Positions 15,922-18,669 of a stretch of DNA of 18,669 bases are shown one piece after another. Location: assembly GCA_951394045.1 (NCBI GenBank), contig CATOAN010000019.1:1-18669 (forward strand), in the 5' to 3' direction. This stretch comes from Nitzschia sp. DOCU1 (Eukaryota; Bacillariophyta; Bacillariophyceae; Bacillariales; Bacillariaceae). Under the pieces are notes generated by a model. That model searched no databases, was not told where the DNA came from, and saw only the letters and a program-made list of their open reading frames with translations. The position numbers were made by a program, and so were the translations under genes. How positions within the stretch are numbered: position 1 is the stretch's first letter; each line of letters starts with the position of its first letter.

Positions 15922-18366
15922 ATGGTGGAGACTCGCAGTTCGGTCAGCTCCCAAAGCGGAACTTCGCCATCCCGGCAGTCCATGGAACGAGGCTCCACCT
16001 CTGGTGAAGCCACAACCCCAAGTTCGACGATGAGCAACCTCACCCATGAATTCTCTTTCCCTGACGCTGAAGACAACACGGGTCGATCCCCAAGGAGGAT
16101 TGGCCGCCAAGAACTTGCCCCCCAAGTCGAAACGGTGAACTCGGACGACGAAGAAACAGAGGGAGACTCCCAACGACCCTCCGATGACGAATCAAACGCC
16201 ACCAGTTTCGGAGATGCTGAGGAAGCAGAAACCCCAAACCTCCAAGAGCTGGTGGATCTGACCCGAGCAGGACTGTGCAGGGCCCAGTGCGCCATTACCG
16301 ACAAAGATGGCCGTAAAGTTGCTGCCGTTTGCGGTCGCAAGATCTCGGTTTGCAAACAACACCATGCTATCCGAAACCGCAAGCAGCGCTCCCCACCTGC
16401 CTTCTACGAATGCATCTTCACCAAGAATGGGAAATCAGGCCATGGCCGACGCGACAGACCCTCCTACAGCCCAGAGGAACTTGCAGCCCTTAGTAATAAA
16501 GAGGCTGAGGAAATGGCGCAAGATGCAGCTCCGCTTGCGAACGAAGAACCAGAAGCCCCTCCCGAAGCCCAACCTGAAACCCGTCGGGTCTCTTTTGGAC
16601 CGGATCGGGCCCAAACTATCACGATTACTCCGCCTGCCATTCCGAACCCTATTCCGAACCCTGACCCGAACCAAGGTGCCCCTTCCCCGGAGCCCTTCAC
16701 CCTGACCCCAGCTGAACTAGAGGCTCTGATCGAATCGAGTGTCCAAGCAGCCCTTCGGGGCCGCCTTCGGGCCCAAACAGGAACCAGGCCAGCCACTGGG
16801 AATACTAAATGGTATGGCCTGGTGGGACCAGAAGGCAGTCGCTGGGTACTTCCTTCCCTTGCTGAAGCCGAAGAACAGGTCAGAGAGAATAACTATTCTC
16901 TGGTCCGCACTTTTGACGACCAACCCTCGGCAATCCAGTGGAAGAATGAAGTGCCAATTGATCTCACCGACGGCCCGGACAAAGAGAAGGACCGGAGAGT
17001 CCTTTGGTACGGCCTGGAGCACCGGCGAAAGGGAAGGTTCATTACGCCTTCGAAGACAGAGCGGTATCGGGCCATGCGCCACGGCTATCACCTCCGCAAG
17101 AAATTCCCGACGGAAGCAGCAGGTCGGGCGTGGATCCTAGACGGGGCCATGAAAAAGAGTGCGAAGACACCCGGGGGGAGCGATTCCTCATCCTCATCCT
17201 CTGATGCGTCCTCATGGTCGTCGGACCAAACTTCCGAAAGTGAGAGCGGTTCTTCAACGGAGGATGAAAGTGAATCGAGTTCGAAGCGAGATAAAAAGAA
17301 AAAAGGGCGGCGAAGCAAGCGTCGATCGAAGAATAAGCGTCGACAAGCCAAATTAGTGGCACAAGGAGCGGAGTTTCAGGGAGAGGACCCTTCGAAAGGC
17401 AAGGAGAGCCTAATTTATGGAAGGGAGATCGATGACCCTTCCTTTGATGACCGCATTGGGCCTCCGGGTCTGCCCCGTGGGGATCATTCTGACCTGTACA
17501 ATTCGGCTGTGGACGTAACCAGCCTACCAGGTATGTGGAATCCGGATGTACCGGATGATGATGTCGGGGCGATGGATAAAATGACCGAATATTCGGCCAC
17601 GTTGTTGGCTACGACACTCGGGAAGAAAATACAGATACACGACTCCCTCTGGAAGGCGCAGAAACGCCACGCCATGGGTAAGGTTAAAACAGCGGAAGAA
17701 TTTACCAGTTTCGCCCGAGAGTTGGAAAAGTCGAAGAAGCCCGCCTTTAAGAGTATGGAGTCGATGCTTCGGTCTTTCCTCTATAAAAGGCACTTCGACA
17801 AGACAGCAGCGACCGCATATTTGGTTTCGGGATTTATTCCCGTAATCATTGGAAGATCCTTCGACCTTTACAGCCGCTTGATCAACCATGTGCGACAGCT
17901 CTTATTCGACAATGGCGAATGGGAGCATGGTCCAGCTCGCGTCATTTTCAATTACCACTCTCGCAAACTGCTTGATGTTCGGAACCATGCGCAAAACAAG
18001 AGGTATTTGGTGCTGCAAACATATACCTACCTACGAGATGCGGCCACGGGGAATTTCTATGTCTCCGACATGATGGAGGGGATGTGGGCCCAAATAGCCC
18101 AGTTATCCTCCATCCATTCCAAACCAAGTGCAGAGCCGGAGAAGAAATCAGCCAATACCCCCAGCACCACCCGTTGTCACCATTGCAAGTCTAAGGAGCT
18201 CCACAAGCTGCTAAATTTGAACGGGACAAAAACCGAGTGCCCTTTCAAAAACTTGACCGAGTCAAAAGCAGTTGCTGCTCGAAAGGCTTTTGCAGAATAC
18301 CATAGGGAGGAGCCTACTGCGGATCTTCATGAACTGCTTGAAAAGGCACGAGCTGCAGCTTCCTAG
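15922..18366 (+). CDS. Retroelement ORF1/Gag-like protein with two hybrid-binding-like modules
   Basis: 814 codons from an ATG in good context (ACAATGG). Order seen: acidic Ser-rich N-terminus; a Cys/His cluster at 119-148 (C119, C123, C137, C144, H147, H148); a Pro/Glu-rich linker; two similar modules at 297-340 (KWYGLVGPEG) and 362-406 (LWYGLEHRRK-GRFITP). Both modules follow the W-Y-G/A-x-G...aromatic...F pattern of the RNase H1 hybrid-binding/caulimovirus-VI-like fold. Then come a Ser/Glu run (420-455), a Lys/Arg-rich stretch (456-477) that could be a nuclear signal or RNA-binding arm, a helix-rich region (552-730), a C-x2-C-x5-H-x11-C cluster (752-773) and a charged tail. The capsid-like helical block followed by a zinc-knuckle-like cluster suggests a Gag/ORF1 of an LTR or tyrosine-recombinase retroelement. 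No polymerase is visible because the window ends 303 bp later. A host nucleic-acid-binding protein is the alternative. Confidence 0.6.
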   Translation: MVETRSSVSSQSGTSPSRQSMERGSTSGEATTPSSTMSNLTHEFSFPDAEDNTGRSPRRIGRQELAPQVETVNSDDEETEGDSQRPSDDESNATSFGDAEEAETPNLQELVDLTRAGLCRAQCAITDKDGRKVAAVCGRKISVCKQHHAIRNRKQRSPPAFYECIFTKNGKSGHGRRDRPSYSPEELAALSNKEAEEMAQDAAPLANEEPEAPPEAQPETRRVSFGPDRAQTITITPPAIPNPIPNPDPNQGAPSPEPFTLTPAELEALIESSVQAALRGRLRAQTGTRPATGNTKWYGLVGPEGSRWVLPSLAEAEEQVRENNYSLVRTFDDQPSAIQWKNEVPIDLTDGPDKEKDRRVLWYGLEHRRKGRFITPSKTERYRAMRHGYHLRKKFPTEAAGRAWILDGAMKKSAKTPGGSDSSSSSSDASSWSSDQTSESESGSSTEDESESSSKRDKKKKGRRSKRRSKNKRRQAKLVAQGAEFQGEDPSKGKESLIYGREIDDPSFDDRIGPPGLPRGDHSDLYNSAVDVTSLPGMWNPDVPDDDVGAMDKMTEYSATLLATTLGKKIQIHDSLWKAQKRHAMGKVKTAEEFTSFARELEKSKKPAFKSMESMLRSFLYKRHFDKTAATAYLVSGFIPVIIGRSFDLYSRLINHVRQLLFDNGEWEHGPARVIFNYHSRKLLDVRNHAQNKRYLVLQTYTYLRDAATGNFYVSDMMEGMWAQIAQLSSIHSKPSAEPEKKSANTPSTTRCHHCKSKELHKLLNLNGTKTECPFKNLTESKAVAARKAFAEYHREEPTADLHELLEKARAAAS

Positions 18367-18669
18367 TCTGTCGGAAATCCAAGGAGAAGGTAGGTAGGAC
18401 GTGCAAGGTGACATATAGCGGTGACGGCCCGACCCGGTGGTCCAGGCCCTCTCCCACTACTGTCAGGTTGCTGTCCTCCCTTCGGTCATTCGCGGCTGCG
18501 CCCGGCATACAATATCGATTCTTTATATTCGGTTCATAAACTAACGAATCTTTGCATCCCACCTTGTTCCATTTGAACAGGTGAGCTATTGTGTGCAACT
18601 AGGCAAGCGCCCGTCTCTCTGCGGGACAATGACATAGGCCTACAAGGCTTTGACATACGTGAGGTGCCG
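18367..18669. other. Right-edge sequence downstream of ORF1, with a possible new frame running off the end
   Basis: After the TAG at 18364-18366 about 200 bp contain stops in every forward frame. From 18577 to 18669 one frame is open to the edge for 31 codons (TGELLCATRQAPVSLRDNDI...). It could be the start of, or an exon in, a second ORF, but 93 bp is too short to judge. No direct repeat of sequence upstream of ORF1 was noticed here. Confidence 0.35.

Noticed and set aside
16435..17362. Several Arg/Gly- or Ser-rich minus-strand frames under ORF1
   Set aside because: They mirror the Pro/Glu and Ser/Lys low-complexity parts of the plus-strand protein and carry no independent signal.
1..18669. 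tRNA, rRNA, CRISPR array, bacterial operon or replication origin
   Set aside because: I scanned for T-loop-like sequences, regularly spaced short repeats with unique spacers and tightly packed gene runs and found none. The sequence reads as eukaryotic nuclear DNA.

Overview
The window looks like nuclear DNA from a eukaryotic alga, most likely a pennate diatom. Genes are far apart with no operon order. The one well-supported intron is short (74 bp, GT...AG). A class III nucleotide cyclase is joined to a metazoan-type cyclic-nucleotide phosphodiesterase, an arrangement known from diatoms. A secreted protein carries repeated R-X-L tripeptides, and the spacers are rich in CTAG, AGT and ACA. The assignment rests on these traits only, and the species cannot be named.

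Left third: a decayed cyclase-phosphodiesterase gene (about 704-2112) keeps the second half of the cyclase domain and most of a PDEase_I domain. It lacks the metal-binding half of the cyclase, has an in-frame TGA between the domains and loses the end of the PDE. Next is an apparently intact single-exon gene (2888 or 3029 to 4402) combining a YEATS-like domain with an amidoligase-type ligase domain. It is the most interesting protein in the window.

Middle: 4403-7733 has no convincing gene but holds three degenerate tandem copies of a unit of about 181 bp, short tandem duplications, CAG-rich sequence, and candidate TGACGT and E2F-like sites. At 7734-9611 lies a secreted, heavily glycosylatable, repeat-built protein with seven R-X-L motifs. 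At 10336-10391 two inverted repeats precede an open frame that contains four 45-bp repeats. The end of this frame overlaps, antisense, a truncated MULE/MuDR-type transposase on the minus strand (11038-12453).

Right third: a low-complexity Ser/Thr/His/Asn-rich protein with a short ARM-like segment (13690-14814) is followed by microsatellite-rich spacer. An 814-codon frame (15922-18366) resembles a retroelement ORF1/Gag. It has N- and C-terminal Cys/His clusters, two RNase H hybrid-binding-like modules, an SR/KR linker and a long helical region. The window ends about 300 bp beyond it, so any polymerase or integrase frame lies outside. The genes do not appear to form one pathway; the shared theme is host genes interspersed with decaying or mobile elements.
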